Shown: piece after piece, positions 35,803-44,838 of the stretch
Layout: each line of letters starts with the position of its first letter
Position numbering within the stretch: the first letter of the stretch is position 1
Origin: Chryseobacterium sp. ERMR1:04
Lineage (GTDB): Bacteria; Bacteroidota; Bacteroidia; Flavobacteriales; Weeksellaceae
Assembly: GCF_001297705.1 (NCBI RefSeq)
Contig: NZ_LIRF01000008.1
Span: 558,001 to 622,000, forward strand
DNA: 64,000 nt
Reading direction: 5' to 3'
Notes under the pieces: generated by a model
What the model was told of the DNA's origin: nothing
The model's database searches: none
What the model saw: only the letters and a program-made list of their open reading frames with translations
Translations under genes and position numbers: made by a program

Positions 35803-36732
35803 TTATTTTTTATTGATCCACCACTGGCTGTCTTTTCTTTCAGAGCGTTTAACCCCATTATTAAGGGTGTAGGCAAAACCAACTCCCAACGTTTGTTTGA
35901 GCTGTGTTTTTTGAATCTGGTTATGATCGTACAGAACATCTAAAGTAATATTGGTAGAAATAAATTTATTTACCTTCATATTTAGCAACGCTCCGTAAGC
36001 CAAAACAAGCCTGTCCGGATGATCCAGATAATTAGAGAATACAGAAGCCGTATTGGTTAAATAAATATCCTGCATCAGCTTCACTTTATACTGCGCTGTT
36101 CCAAGGAAACCGAATTGCAATAATGAAGAATCACCGTCTTGTTTTAAACCATAACTTCCTGCAAACTGAAGATCCGGATCCATAACCAGTGTCAGCCTGG
36201 CATTGGCAGGACGCATAGTCACCGTAAGATTATCATTGGGCCTGTAGGTAATCCCCAAACCAAAGTTCAGATAACCTGGAGCCATAAAATTAGAAATCTT
36301 TTTTGCCTCCGGATTGTTCCCATCCTCATATCCCGAAGCAAACTGGGTCAGCAAACTCGCACCACCAGACAAGTACCAGCTTTTTGAAAACTGTCTTCCA
36401 TAATTGGTAGAAATATTAATAACATCCTGAGTCTTTCTGGTTCCGATACCTTGGGTATTATTTTGTCCGTAATTTAAAATAATAATGTTCTCCCAAAGAT
36501 CTTTATCTTTTTCATAGGTAATATTATAGTTTACGCCTGCAAGCCAACCTATATTATTGGCTCCTCCTCCTACCCAATTGGAGAAAGCAGCCTGATTGAT
36601 CATTAAAGTATTTTTGCCTAAAACAGACCAGTATTTGATAGTATCTGTTTTTACAGAATCTTTCTTAACTTCTTCTTGAGCATTTGCATATATCCCCAAA
36701 GAAATGGAAATAGCAAAAAAAAGTTTTCTCAT
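35803..36732 (-). CDS. DUF3078 outer-membrane-like protein, copy B
   Basis: A 309-residue paralogue of the protein encoded downstream at 34656-35579. It has a signal peptide ending at ANAQ, the same YWSVLGKNTLMINQAAFSNW signature and the same barrel-like strand pattern to the C-terminus. Differences are scattered, so both copies look functional. Upstream sequence (36733-36996) shows no clear gene or promoter match. Confidence 0.85.
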   Translation of the reverse strand: MRKLFFAISISLGIYANAQEEVKKDSVKTDTIKYWSVLGKNTLMINQAAFSNWVGGGANNIGWLAGVNYNITYEKDKDLWENIIILNYGQNNTQGIGTRKTQDVINISTNYGRQFSKSWYLSGGASLLTQFASGYEDGNNPEAKKISNFMAPGYLNFGLGITYRPNDNLTVTMRPANARLTLVMDPDLQFAGSYGLKQDGDSSLLQFGFLGTAQYKVKLMQDIYLTNTASVFSNYLDHPDRLVLAYGALLNMKVNKFISTNITLDVLYDHNQIQKTQLKQTLGVGFAYTLNNGVKRSERKDSQWWINKK

Positions 36733-36996
36733 AATTAACTATTTACAGCTACAAAAATATAAATATAATTTTTCTTTACGCCCACTTCAAGCCATAGATG
36801 AATAGGGAAGCTTTTATTTATTTTTTTAACCCATTCATAATAAGGAGGTTTAATAAATAAATGACAAAATATTTTTTTATTAAATTTTACTTAGAGAAAA
36901 GTATTACCTTTTGTCTTAAAATAAAATAAGCCGTTAAAAATCATCGCCATATTTTCCGAAATTGAGCATTGGCTTTTGATTTGACGTAAATTCTCC

Positions 36997-37764
36997 ATGT
37001 TTAAAAATGTAATTTCCAAAAGAGCTATCTTATACCCACTGCTTATGCTTGCCGCAATGTGGTTTGGCTACTTTTTACAGACGCAGGGCTTTTTTGGCAG
37101 TTGCTTCGGGGCTATCATTCCTTTATTACCGGAAGGTTTATTGGGAATTGTCACCTCGCCTCTTTTACATGGAAATATGGATCATATTATAGGAAACTCC
37201 ATTCCTATTGCGGTGCTCATGTTTCTTCTCTATCAATTCTATCCGCTAGTCGCCAATAAAGTTTTTATCTTGGGATGGCTTGCTACCGGTTTACTGGTTT
37301 GGCTTTTACCTCCTGTGGACATTCTTACCGGTGAATATATCTACACCTGCACCATCGGAGCCAGCGGAGTGGTTTACGTTCTTGCATTTTTCCTTTTCTT
37401 CAGTGGAGTTTTTAAGTGGAATACAACCCATTTAACCATCTCTTTATTGGTAGTTCTGTATTATGGCAGTTTAATTTGGGGAATGTTTCCTGAAGAACTC
37501 TTCTACAACTTACAAGAACCGAGTAAAATTTCTTGGCAAGCCCATCTTTCAGGCGCTGTTGTAGGAAGTATTATTGCTTTTGCATTTAAGAACATTGGAG
37601 AAAGAAAGAAGAAATATATTTGGGAATTTCCTAATTATTATAGCGAAAAAGATGATAAACTTTGGCAGGAATATAAAGAAAATCATCCTGACGATTTCTT
37701 AGAACTACCGTATAAAAAAAGAGATGATATTTGGGATCATTTGGATAAATTAAGGAAAAAATAA
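36997..37764 (+). CDS. Rhomboid-family intramembrane serine protease
   Basis: A 255-residue protein with about six transmembrane helices and a hydrophilic C-terminal tail of ~50 residues. The rhomboid signature is intact: HGNMDHIIGN near residue 60, the catalytic Ser123 in TIGASGVVY and the catalytic His183 in WQAHLSGAVVG. It cleaves transmembrane helices within the membrane. Substrates are unknown. dprA starts 38 bases downstream behind its own -7 box. Confidence 0.92.
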   Translation: MFKNVISKRAILYPLLMLAAMWFGYFLQTQGFFGSCFGAIIPLLPEGLLGIVTSPLLHGNMDHIIGNSIPIAVLMFLLYQFYPLVANKVFILGWLATGLLVWLLPPVDILTGEYIYTCTIGASGVVYVLAFFLFFSGVFKWNTTHLTISLLVVLYYGSLIWGMFPEELFYNLQEPSKISWQAHLSGAVVGSIIAFAFKNIGERKKKYIWEFPNYYSEKDDKLWQEYKENHPDDFLELPYKKRDDIWDHLDKLRKK

Positions 37765-37775
37765 AACTTATTTTC

Positions 37776-37783
37776 TACATTTG
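37776..37783 (+). promoter_or_regulatory. -7 box of dprA
   Basis: TACATTTG matches TAnnTTTG and lies 19 bases before the ATG at 37803. Confidence 0.5.
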
Positions 37784-37802
37784 TGTTATAAAACCAACAC
37801 AA

Positions 37803-38912
37803 ATGTATTCTGAAGAACAACTCTATTCCATCGCTTTACGCGAATGCAACCTTATTGGTGATATTAATTTTTTAAAGCTCGTCCGAACATTTGGAAGTGC
37901 AAAAGAAGCTTGGGAACATGCCAAAAAAGAATACCAAAAAGTAGATGGAATCGGAAGAAAAATAGTGTCTGACATCGGAAACATAGCTTATCTGGAATTT
38001 GCAGAAAATGAATTAAAATTTTGCGAAAACAATAAAATACAAATAAGACTAAGACATCTTAATGAACTTCCAAAATTACTTAAAGAATGTGATGACGCTC
38101 CTGCTATCCTCTATCAGAAAGGAAATTTTGATGATTCTTTAAAAACTTTAAGTCTTGTGGGGACAAGAAATATCTCGCCGTATGGTAAACAGTTTATCCA
38201 TGATTTTTTTGAAGAAACCCAATCAAACCAATACATTTCAATAAGTGGCCTGGCATTAGGAGTTGATAAGGAAGTTCACGAACAATCTATTGAATACAAT
38301 ATTTCAACAGTAGCCGTTTTGGCTCATGGATTTCATATGCTGTATCCCGCAAAAAACAAGAAACTATCCGAAAAAATCATTGAAAATAACGGAGCCTTAT
38401 TTACTGAATTCAATTCGTCAAGAAAACCTGATCGGGAAAATTTCATCCAAAGAAATAGAATTGTGGCCGGAATTTCACCCGCAACCATCGTTGTAGAAAC
38501 AGCTTTTGGAGGAGGTTCCATCAGTACAGCCACCTTTGCAAACAACTATAACCGAGAGGTTTTTGCCCTTCCCGGAAAGATCACAGATAAATACAGCCAA
38601 GGATGTAATCAATTGATTTTTCAGCATAAAGCAAGAGCTATTTCTACCCTGAAAGACCTTACCGATTCACTGGATTTTAATAAGCCTCTTGAAAAAATAG
38701 AAGAATTATTTCCACGAAGTGAAGAAAGTATTCAATTAACTGAAAATCAAACAGTCGTATATAATTCAATTATTGACCATCCTCAAATAACTTTAGACGA
38801 TCTTGCACAGAAAATATCGCTTCCTTCGCATAAAATTTTGCCGGTCATTTTAGAATTGGAGCTTTTAGGGAAAGTGAAATCGTATTCCGGGAGGCAATTC
38901 ACTGCAATTTGA
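37803..38912 (+). CDS. dprA: DNA-processing protein DprA
   Basis: A 369-residue DprA/Smf, which loads RecA onto incoming single-stranded DNA in natural transformation. It has an N-terminal helix-hairpin-like region, the Rossmann-fold DprA core (SLVGTRNISPYG, SGLALGVDKEVHEQS, FIQRNRIVAGISPATIVVE, GGGSISTA, FALPGKITDKYSQGCNQLI) and a C-terminal winged-helix domain (~residues 300-369). The gene is intact and of normal length. Presence of dprA does not by itself prove competence. Confidence 0.95.
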   Translation: MYSEEQLYSIALRECNLIGDINFLKLVRTFGSAKEAWEHAKKEYQKVDGIGRKIVSDIGNIAYLEFAENELKFCENNKIQIRLRHLNELPKLLKECDDAPAILYQKGNFDDSLKTLSLVGTRNISPYGKQFIHDFFEETQSNQYISISGLALGVDKEVHEQSIEYNISTVAVLAHGFHMLYPAKNKKLSEKIIENNGALFTEFNSSRKPDRENFIQRNRIVAGISPATIVVETAFGGGSISTATFANNYNREVFALPGKITDKYSQGCNQLIFQHKARAISTLKDLTDSLDFNKPLEKIEELFPRSEESIQLTENQTVVYNSIIDHPQITLDDLAQKISLPSHKILPVILELELLGKVKSYSGRQFTAI

Positions 38913-39046
38913 GATTTAACTATTTCTTAATATTGCATTATTTCATAGATAACTTTTAATTTTCAACAAGATTTAAACGCAAATTGTGGATTTAATAATA
39001 TTTCGCCTCCTTATTATTAAATTTTCAGCAATTATCAAATAAGGTA

Positions 39047-39076
39047 TTGTGAATTTTGAAAAAAAAATTAAATTTG
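39047..39076 (+). promoter_or_regulatory. Promoter of gdhA
   Basis: TTG at 39047-39049 and TAAATTTG at 39069-39076 with a 19-base spacer, 28 bases before the ATG at 39105. Confidence 0.6.
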
Positions 39077-39104
39077 TTGACAATAATATTCAACCTTACT
39101 CTAT

Positions 39105-40462
39105 ATGGAACAATATAATATTGACCAGAAAATTCAGGAGTTTATTGCAAAAATTGAGGCAAAAAACCCTAACGAGCCAGAATTTTTACAAGCTGTAAAA
39201 GAAGTTGCTGTGACTGTAATTCCGTTTATCTTGACAAAGAAGGAATACACGGGAATGAAACTTCTAGAAAGAATGGCGGAAGCTGAAAGAATCATTATTT
39301 TCAGAGTTCCATGGGTTGACGATAAAGGAGAAATCCAGGTAAACAGAGGTTTCAGAATTCAGATGAACTCTGCCATCGGACCATACAAAGGAGGAATCCG
39401 TTTCCACCCTACTGTAAACTTGTCTGTTCTTAAGTTTTTAGCTTTCGAACAGGTATTCAAAAACTCATTGACAACTCTTCCAATGGAGGAGGAAAAGGAG
39501 GTTCAGACTTCGACCCACAAGGAAAATCTGATATGGAAGTAATGCGTTTTTGCCAAGCTTTCATGACAGAATTATGTAAACATATCGGCCCTGAAACTGA
39601 CGTTCCTGCGGGAGACATCGGTGTAGGTTCTAGAGAGATCGGATATTTGTTCGGTCAATACAAGAAAATAAAAAACGAGTTTACAGGTGTTCTTACAGGA
39701 AAAGGTCTTGCTTACGGTGGTTCATTAATCCGTCCTGAAGCAACTGGTTACGGTGTTGTTTACTTCGCTGAGCAAATGCTTAAAACAATCGGTCAAACTT
39801 TCAAAGATAAAACAGTAACTGTTTCAGGTTTCGGAAACGTAGCTTGGGGAGTTATTAAAAAGATAACTGAACTGGGAGGAAAAGTAGTAACTATTTCCGG
39901 ACCGGATGGGTATATCTATGACAAAGACGGAATCGATGGAGAAAAAATCGATTATCTATTAGAGCTTAGAAATTCAGGGAACAACAGAGCTGAAGATTAT
40001 GCTAAAAAATATCCTTCTGCTGAATTCCACGCTGGAAAACGTCCTTGGAGTGTGAAGTGTGATGTAGCAATACCATCTGCTACTCAAAACGAATTAGATC
40101 TAGAAGATGCTAAAGTATTAGTTGAAAACGGATGTCTTTGTGTAACTGAAGCTGCAAACATGCCTTCAACACTAGATGCTATCAACTATTTCTTAGATAA
40201 CAAAGTATTATTCTCTCCTGGTAAAGCGTCTAACGCTGGTGGTGTAGCTACTTCAGGATTAGAAATGACTCAAAACTCTATTCGTCTAAACTGGACTTCT
40301 GAAGAAGTGGAGGCTAGATTGAAAGAGATCATGATCGGAATTCATAAAGCTTGTAGAGACTACGGAAAAGAGGAAGATGGCTATGTAAACTACGTTAAAG
40401 GTGCTAATATCGCCGGCTTCGTGAAAGTTGCAGAAGCAATGCTGGCTCAAGGAGTGGTATAA
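39105..40462 (+). pseudogene. gdhA: Glutamate dehydrogenase, interrupted by a one-base deletion
   Basis: Two overlapping frames (39105-39542 and 39533-40462) together encode one hexameric-type NAD(P)-glutamate dehydrogenase, about 452 residues if one base is restored. The break is in the substrate-binding Lys region: the expected LPMGGGKGGSDFDP becomes LPMEEEKEVQTST because one G is missing at about 39485-39486 (ATGGAGGAGG instead of ATGGGAGGAGG). The rest is well conserved, including TGYGVVYFAEQML and the Rossmann motif SGFGNVAWG. As written, the first product stops at 145 residues and lacks the dinucleotide domain. This is either a recent mutation or a sequencing error. Confidence 0.9.
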
Positions 40463-40472
40463 GACAAAATAT

Positions 40473-40502
40473 AAAGGTTGGGAAAATTTCCCGACCTTTT
40501 TT
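40473..40502 (+). terminator. Terminator after gdhA
   Basis: AAAGGTTGGGAAA pairs with TTTCCCGACCTTT (one G-T pair), followed by a T-run. Confidence 0.8.
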
Positions 40503-40557
40503 GATACAACCTGTTCCCGGGATTATAAATGGGAAAAAAGTAAAAAGTGAAAGGAGA

Positions 40558-40587
40558 AAGCGTTGATTTATTTCAACGCTTTTTTTA
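40558..40587 (+). terminator. Second terminator after gdhA
   Basis: AAAGCGTTGA pairs with TCAACGCTTT around a 5-base loop, followed by five T residues. Confidence 0.7.
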
Positions 40588-40627
40588 TTATCATTTGATT
40601 AAAAACATCGTGTGAGATTTAACACAC

Positions 40628-40662
40628 AAAAAATCCTGAAACATTACGTCCCAGGATTTTTT
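40628..40662 (-). terminator. Terminator of the 40679-41005 gene
   Basis: AAAAAATCCTG pairs with CAGGATTTTTT. It lies 17 bases past the stop of the minus-strand gene. Confidence 0.7.
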
Positions 40663-40678
40663 ACTGTTTTACTTTTAG

Positions 40679-41005
40679 TTATTTACTTTGACTTTTTGGT
40701 TTAGCTTTTTTTGCTGCTTTGGCTGTCCCTTTTGGCTTCGTAGTCTCTACTGATCCTTCTGCCGTTACACTTGGCGCTGCTTCTGTTGCAGAATTTACTG
40801 TTGCTGTAGCACCATCTATTGTAGTGGTAGCTTTAGTAGTAGCTGTTTGAGCTTCTTTAGCCACATCAGAGTTCCATTGCCCACCCGCCTGGGTTTGGGT
40901 TGAAGCTTGCGCACTAGCTGTTGCCGGCTGTTGAGATGTTGTTTGAGCTGATACTGCAACGATTCCTACTAAGGTAAATGCTGTTGCTAAGATTGTCTTT
41001 TTCAT
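40679..41005 (-). CDS. Small secreted Ala/Thr-rich protein, function unknown
   Basis: A 108-residue protein with a signal peptide (cleavage after VSAQ). The mature part is low-complexity and rich in Ala, Thr, Gln and Lys, ending in the basic tail KAAKKAKPKSQSK. No domain is recognisable. The composition suggests a disordered periplasmic or cell-surface protein. It has its own terminator and lies between two chromosomal units. Confidence 0.65.
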   Translation of the reverse strand: MKKTILATAFTLVGIVAVSAQTTSQQPATASAQASTQTQAGGQWNSDVAKEAQTATTKATTTIDGATATVNSATEAAPSVTAEGSVETTKPKGTAKAAKKAKPKSQSK

Positions 41006-41125
41006 AATGTACGTGTTTAAAGTTAGTTGTTTCCTATTCTTAAACGCCGCCTATTTTATTAAAGTATTTGCAAACCAATCATTTAACGCACTTTATAACT
41101 CTTTAAGATGAATTGGGATTATGAA

Positions 41126-41614
41126 TTATTTTTCTAAATTTTTCATAATTCTTTCTACAAACTCAAATGCTGCAGGACAGATTACCGTATTTTTTAACAT
41201 CAAATCATTGATCTGATAAATCTTTTTACGATCTGTATGCGGATATTCTCTGCAGGCTTTCGGTCGCACATCATAAATTGAGCATGTATTATCACCATTC
41301 AGAAAAAAGCAGGGAAGATTTTGCAATACTTTGTCATTATCTTCATCTACTCTTAGAAATTTAGCTTCAAAATCAGCCGATTTCATTCGCAGATGTTTTG
41401 AAATCCGTTCAATATCTTTCTCTGTGTATAAAGGACCTGTGGTTTTGCAGCAGTTGGCACATTGCAGGCAATCTATCTTTTCAAAAACTTCATCATGCGT
41501 TTCCTGAACCACATAATCAAGGTTCTTGGGCGGTTTTTTCTTTAATCCGTCCAGAAACTTTTTGTGTTCTTTCTGTTTCTGTAAAGCCTGTTTCTTGTAA
41601 AATTGTAAATTCAT
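41126..41614 (-). CDS. YkgJ-family cysteine-cluster protein
   Basis: A 162-residue member of the YkgJ (UPF0153) family. The N-terminal basic helical region is followed by the cluster CLQCANCC near residue 50 and by CSIYDVRPKACREYPH, whose cysteines are thought to bind zinc or an Fe-S cluster. The biological role is unknown. It directly follows the potassium channel gene (stop and start abut), so the two probably share a transcript. Confidence 0.85.
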   Translation of the reverse strand: MNLQFYKKQALQKQKEHKKFLDGLKKKPPKNLDYVVQETHDEVFEKIDCLQCANCCKTTGPLYTEKDIERISKHLRMKSADFEAKFLRVDEDNDKVLQNLPCFFLNGDNTCSIYDVRPKACREYPHTDRKKIYQINDLMLKNTVICPAAFEFVERIMKNLEK

Positions 41615-42586
41615 TTATATTGATTCTTCTCCCAAAGTGGGAAGATCTACTTTTTGATAGTCATTGATTTTATCCAAATCTAAAACCGTTGTCTGATTAT
41701 CTTTATTTGGATAATACATCGTGGTAAATTTTGCTCCATATACGATTTCCCTCGAAACATAAGATGATCTCTGAACTACCGTATTTGAAAACACTTCATC
41801 AAACGCACGTACATGAACAATGATTTCAATATTTGTATTCTTAAAATCATCCTCAGAGAAGCCATAAAACGGCGAATTTTCATCTATTTTATGCACAACC
41901 GTCCAATTGAGCGCTAATGTATTGATCTTGCTTAATTGAGTATCCAGCCTGTAAAATTTATTCTTCGCTCCCCTTTCTTCAATCACTTCAATGGCCGTTG
42001 ATAAAATAACTTCAGCATCTGTTAATGCATTATTTTTATACGGTGCTAACCTGAACATTAAAGCCGTGGTATCCTGAAAAGGAGCAATTACTGTAATATC
42101 AGAAAACTTTAAATATGCCCTTGGTCTCGAAAATCTTCCATAAAACAAACCCGTTGCAATGGCAAAGGTAAGCAATCCTAAAAAAGCTTCAAAAGTAGCC
42201 ACCAAACTGGCCGTAAAGCCCACGGGTGCAATTCTTCCGTATCCAACCGTCGTAAAAGTCTGTGAACTAAAGAAAAATACATCAATAAATTCATTTAACG
42301 GATCGCTTTTATCAATTCCTGTAAGATGTTCTACTCCAATTAAATAATAGATCATCGCAAAAACAATATTAATCAGAATATAACCCACAACAAGATACGA
42401 GAGAAACCGAAACGTGGATAACTCCAACATTGTATGATACCAGCTGAATCTGTTGAAGACATTCATTCCTTTTCTCTGAACATTCGGAAGACCATCTTTA
42501 TTAATGAATCTTCCGGATGTGTTATCTCCAAAACCGCTATTCTCGGTATTCTTTTGTTGAATTTTCTTTCTGAATCCTCTTGCCAT
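41615..42586 (-). CDS. KirBac-type inward-rectifier potassium channel
   Basis: A 323-residue channel with two transmembrane helices (about residues 65-88 and 125-148) around a pore loop carrying the K+ selectivity filter TTVGYG. The C-terminal ~165 residues form the cytoplasmic immunoglobulin-like Kir domain (FSRPRAYLKFSDITVIAPFQ..., NWTVVHKIDENSPFYGFS). Kir channels in bacteria are inhibited by PIP2 and open for K+ flux. It is the last chromosomal gene before the island; its promoter core lies just outside the island end. Confidence 0.9.
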   Translation of the reverse strand: MARGFRKKIQQKNTENSGFGDNTSGRFINKDGLPNVQRKGMNVFNRFSWYHTMLELSTFRFLSYLVVGYILINIVFAMIYYLIGVEHLTGIDKSDPLNEFIDVFFFSSQTFTTVGYGRIAPVGFTASLVATFEAFLGLLTFAIATGLFYGRFSRPRAYLKFSDITVIAPFQDTTALMFRLAPYKNNALTDAEVILSTAIEVIEERGAKNKFYRLDTQLSKINTLALNWTVVHKIDENSPFYGFSEDDFKNTNIEIIVHVRAFDEVFSNTVVQRSSYVSREIVYGAKFTTMYYPNKDNQTTVLDLDKINDYQKVDLPTLGEESI

Positions 42587-42647
42587 TTCTTTGAATCCTT
42601 TTTATTTTTTTAACGAACCTTATCCTAAATAAAAACTAACCAATAGG

Positions 42648-42655
42648 CAAAGATA
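42648..42655 (-). promoter_or_regulatory. -7 box of the kir-ykgJ unit
   Basis: The minus strand reads TATCTTTG, matching TAnnTTTG, 62 bases before the channel start codon. It lies 15 bases outside the island attachment spacer, so integration left the core promoter in place. Confidence 0.5.
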
Positions 42656-42669
42656 AAATATTGTTTTCA

Positions 42670-42710
42670 TGAAATTTATCAAAAGCTTTTGATAAAGTCA
42701 GTTATCAAAA
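42670..42710. repeat. attL with palindromic recombinase-binding repeats
   Basis: Spacer TGAAAT is followed by TTATCAAAAG and directly by CTTTTGATAA, making a perfect 22-bp palindrome at 42675-42696. A further direct copy, TTATCAAAAC, starts at 42702. These repeats probably bind the recombinases. Confidence 0.75.
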
Positions 42711-42805
42711 CTTAAATATAATCAAAAGTATAAAAAATAAATTATTACAAATCAATCAATTAGACTATTAACTTTGTACTTAGACTTTTGATTACACTAT
42801 TAAAA

Positions 42806-43822
42806 TTATCTCAAACCTTTAAGGAATTCTTTTAATGCAGAATTTTTTTCCCATGAACGTTCATTATTAATTTGAGGTAATACATCCTCATAAACAGATT
42901 CTAAAGCTTTTTTTATCTGTTTCGAATTGGTTCTAGTATATCTATCTGTAGTTTGTATACTCGAGTGACCAAGAAAATCTCTTATCCAAAATAAACTTAA
43001 TCCCGCTTCAGCAAGATGCATCGCTTTTGAGTGTCTTAGAGTGTGCGGGCTAATTACTTGAGGAATAATTTCAGGATCAACAAATCTAGCGGCACTAGCA
43101 TATTTTTTTAAGATATATGTAACTCCTGCAGATGTAAGTTTTTCTCCAACTCTGTTAAAGAATAATGGAGTCTTTTCTTTTTCTCTTTTGTCAAGTCCAT
43201 ATTCGATTATATATTGTTTTAAAAACTTTATCTGTTCTGATTGTAATGGTATCAATCTTTCTTTATTTCCTTTGCCATGTAGTAAAATCATGCATGGCTC
43301 TTCAAATCTTATATTAGACGGAGATAAATCTATTAATTCTTGAACACGAGCTCCGCTATCATACAATAAGGCCATCATCGCTAAATCCCGTCTCGAGCTA
43401 CGATTATTACTAGGAATTTGTTCGAGAAGTAGTTTAATTCCATTAATAGATAGATATGAAACGGTTTTAATGATGGTTTTCTTTAATCTAATTGATCGAA
43501 TATTTTGCCATTCTCCTATCCTAGTTGGCTCTTCATACATTAAGAATTTAAAAAAAGAGCGAATAGCCGCACAGCGCTGATTTCTTGTTGCTACATTATT
43601 ATTATGCTCATACTCAAGCCATGATAAAAAATCCTCTATAATATCTTTATTAATATGTCTAAGCTCAATCTTATCAGCATCTATAAATTTAACCTTTTTC
43701 ATAAAAGATAATAATAACGAAAAGCTATCTCTATACGCCCTAATTGTATGTTTTGACGCCCCATACTCACTAATCAAATATTTGTGGAAAAACTTTTCTA
43801 AATATTTAGCAAAATCTGTCAT
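42806..43822 (-). CDS. Tyrosine recombinase, third gene of the trio (RitC-like)
   Basis: A 338-residue XerC/D-type recombinase. An N-terminal SAM-like core-binding domain (about residues 5-100) precedes the catalytic domain. All catalytic residues are visible: Arg in SGARVQELIDL, Lys in GKGNKERLIPL, HTLRH, His in LGHSSIQ and the nucleophile Tyr in TTDRYTR. It cuts and rejoins DNA at the attachment site. The start ATG overlaps the (frame-corrected) stop of the middle recombinase by ATGA, so the three genes are coupled. Three tandem recombinases of about 410, 335 and 340 residues match the 'recombinase in trio' (RIT) architecture. Confidence 0.88.
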   Translation of the reverse strand: MTDFAKYLEKFFHKYLISEYGASKHTIRAYRDSFSLLLSFMKKVKFIDADKIELRHINKDIIEDFLSWLEYEHNNNVATRNQRCAAIRSFFKFLMYEEPTRIGEWQNIRSIRLKKTIIKTVSYLSINGIKLLLEQIPSNNRSSRRDLAMMALLYDSGARVQELIDLSPSNIRFEEPCMILLHGKGNKERLIPLQSEQIKFLKQYIIEYGLDKREKEKTPLFFNRVGEKLTSAGVTYILKKYASAARFVDPEIIPQVISPHTLRHSKAMHLAEAGLSLFWIRDFLGHSSIQTTDRYTRTNSKQIKKALESVYEDVLPQINNERSWEKNSALKEFLKGLR

Positions 43823-44828
43823 AAATCATCAGTATTAATAAATTTCATATCAGGAAAAACAAAAGCCGTTTTGCTTTGCATTTTAATTAGATCCGGAAAC
43901 ATTTGTGTTGTTAATCTAATATAGTGTGCCGTGGATTTTAAATTTTATGCCCTAAAAACATTGAAACCAAAGGAAGTTCACTATATATATCTGTACCTAA
44001 ACTTATTAATTTCTGCAAACTATGAACAGCAGCAGTATGTCTTAAATCGTGTATCCTAGGTTGATTAATATAAGTCTGCTTAGGAATTTCTGCGTAGGAC
44101 AAAGTTTTATGAAACCAAACTCGAATGTTTCCTACGGAACACTTCCTCCCCATTTGTGTTGTAAAGAAATGTCTATCTGGTGAATCTAAATTATGAATTG
44201 GGATAAAGTTCCTGAAAGTCCTATACTCTTTTAGAACTGACAATAAAGAATCATTCATAACAGCTAATCTTTGTTGTCCATTTTTAGCTCTATTTATATA
44301 TATGAGTCGTTTATTAAAATCCAAATCTTCATTTTTAAGAGACAGCGCTTCGCTAATGCGCATTCCTGTACTATAAAGTAATCTACATATTGCCGGCATA
44401 ACAAACATTGGAGTAGTATTTCTATTTATATCTATCCGAAGTTTATCAACAGTTGTAAAAATTAGTTCAATCTCTTGCGAAGTATATATGTAAGGTATAT
44501 AATCATTTTGGCTACCTTCTCTTGGGGGTCGTGGAATATAGCATTCTATTCCTATACTACATAAATACCTACAAAAATTCACCCACGCAGTATATTTATA
44601 ATACAAAGTTCGTTTACCGTCACTAATTCTCGTGTTTCTCCATTGCAAAATGACGTCTTCGGTAATATTTAAATCAGTTATGCTATATTCTTGGAAAAAT
44701 TTATCAAATTCCAACATGAAACCTTTTAACACTTTTGTATCAGAAAGGCCTTTCTGTTTTTTTTCTGTAAGGAATCCATTTATGTATGGTGCGAATCTGC
44801 TTTTATAAAATCCTTTTGGTTCTTCCAT
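43819..44828 (-). pseudogene. Tyrosine recombinase, second gene of the trio (RitB-like), frameshifted
   Basis: The open frame runs from 44828 to a stop at 43938 (296 residues) and ends in VSMFLGHKI. It has the catalytic Arg (STGMRISEAL), Lys region (NRAKNGQQR) and HDLRH, but stops before the nucleophile Tyr. The other frame continues the family sequence at once as NLKSTAHYIRLTTQMF, which contains the missing Tyr, and ends in a stop that overlaps the next gene's ATG. One A (T on the plus strand, run at 43944-43947) is missing; restoring it gives 336 residues. Either the gene is newly inactivated or this is a homopolymer sequencing error. Confidence 0.85.
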
Positions 44829-44838
44829 AATTACCTTT

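Noticed and set aside
39470..39545. Programmed frameshift in gdhA
   Set aside because: The junction lacks a classic slippery heptamer and downstream stem, and gdhA is not known to use recoding.
42600..42800. tRNA-gene attachment site for the island
   Set aside because: No tRNA-like sequence was found at either border; the site is intergenic between kir and the globin gene.
43938..43950. Programmed frameshift in the middle recombinase
   Set aside because: Only four A residues are present and the codons AAA ATT do not allow tandem re-pairing; a simple deletion explains it better.
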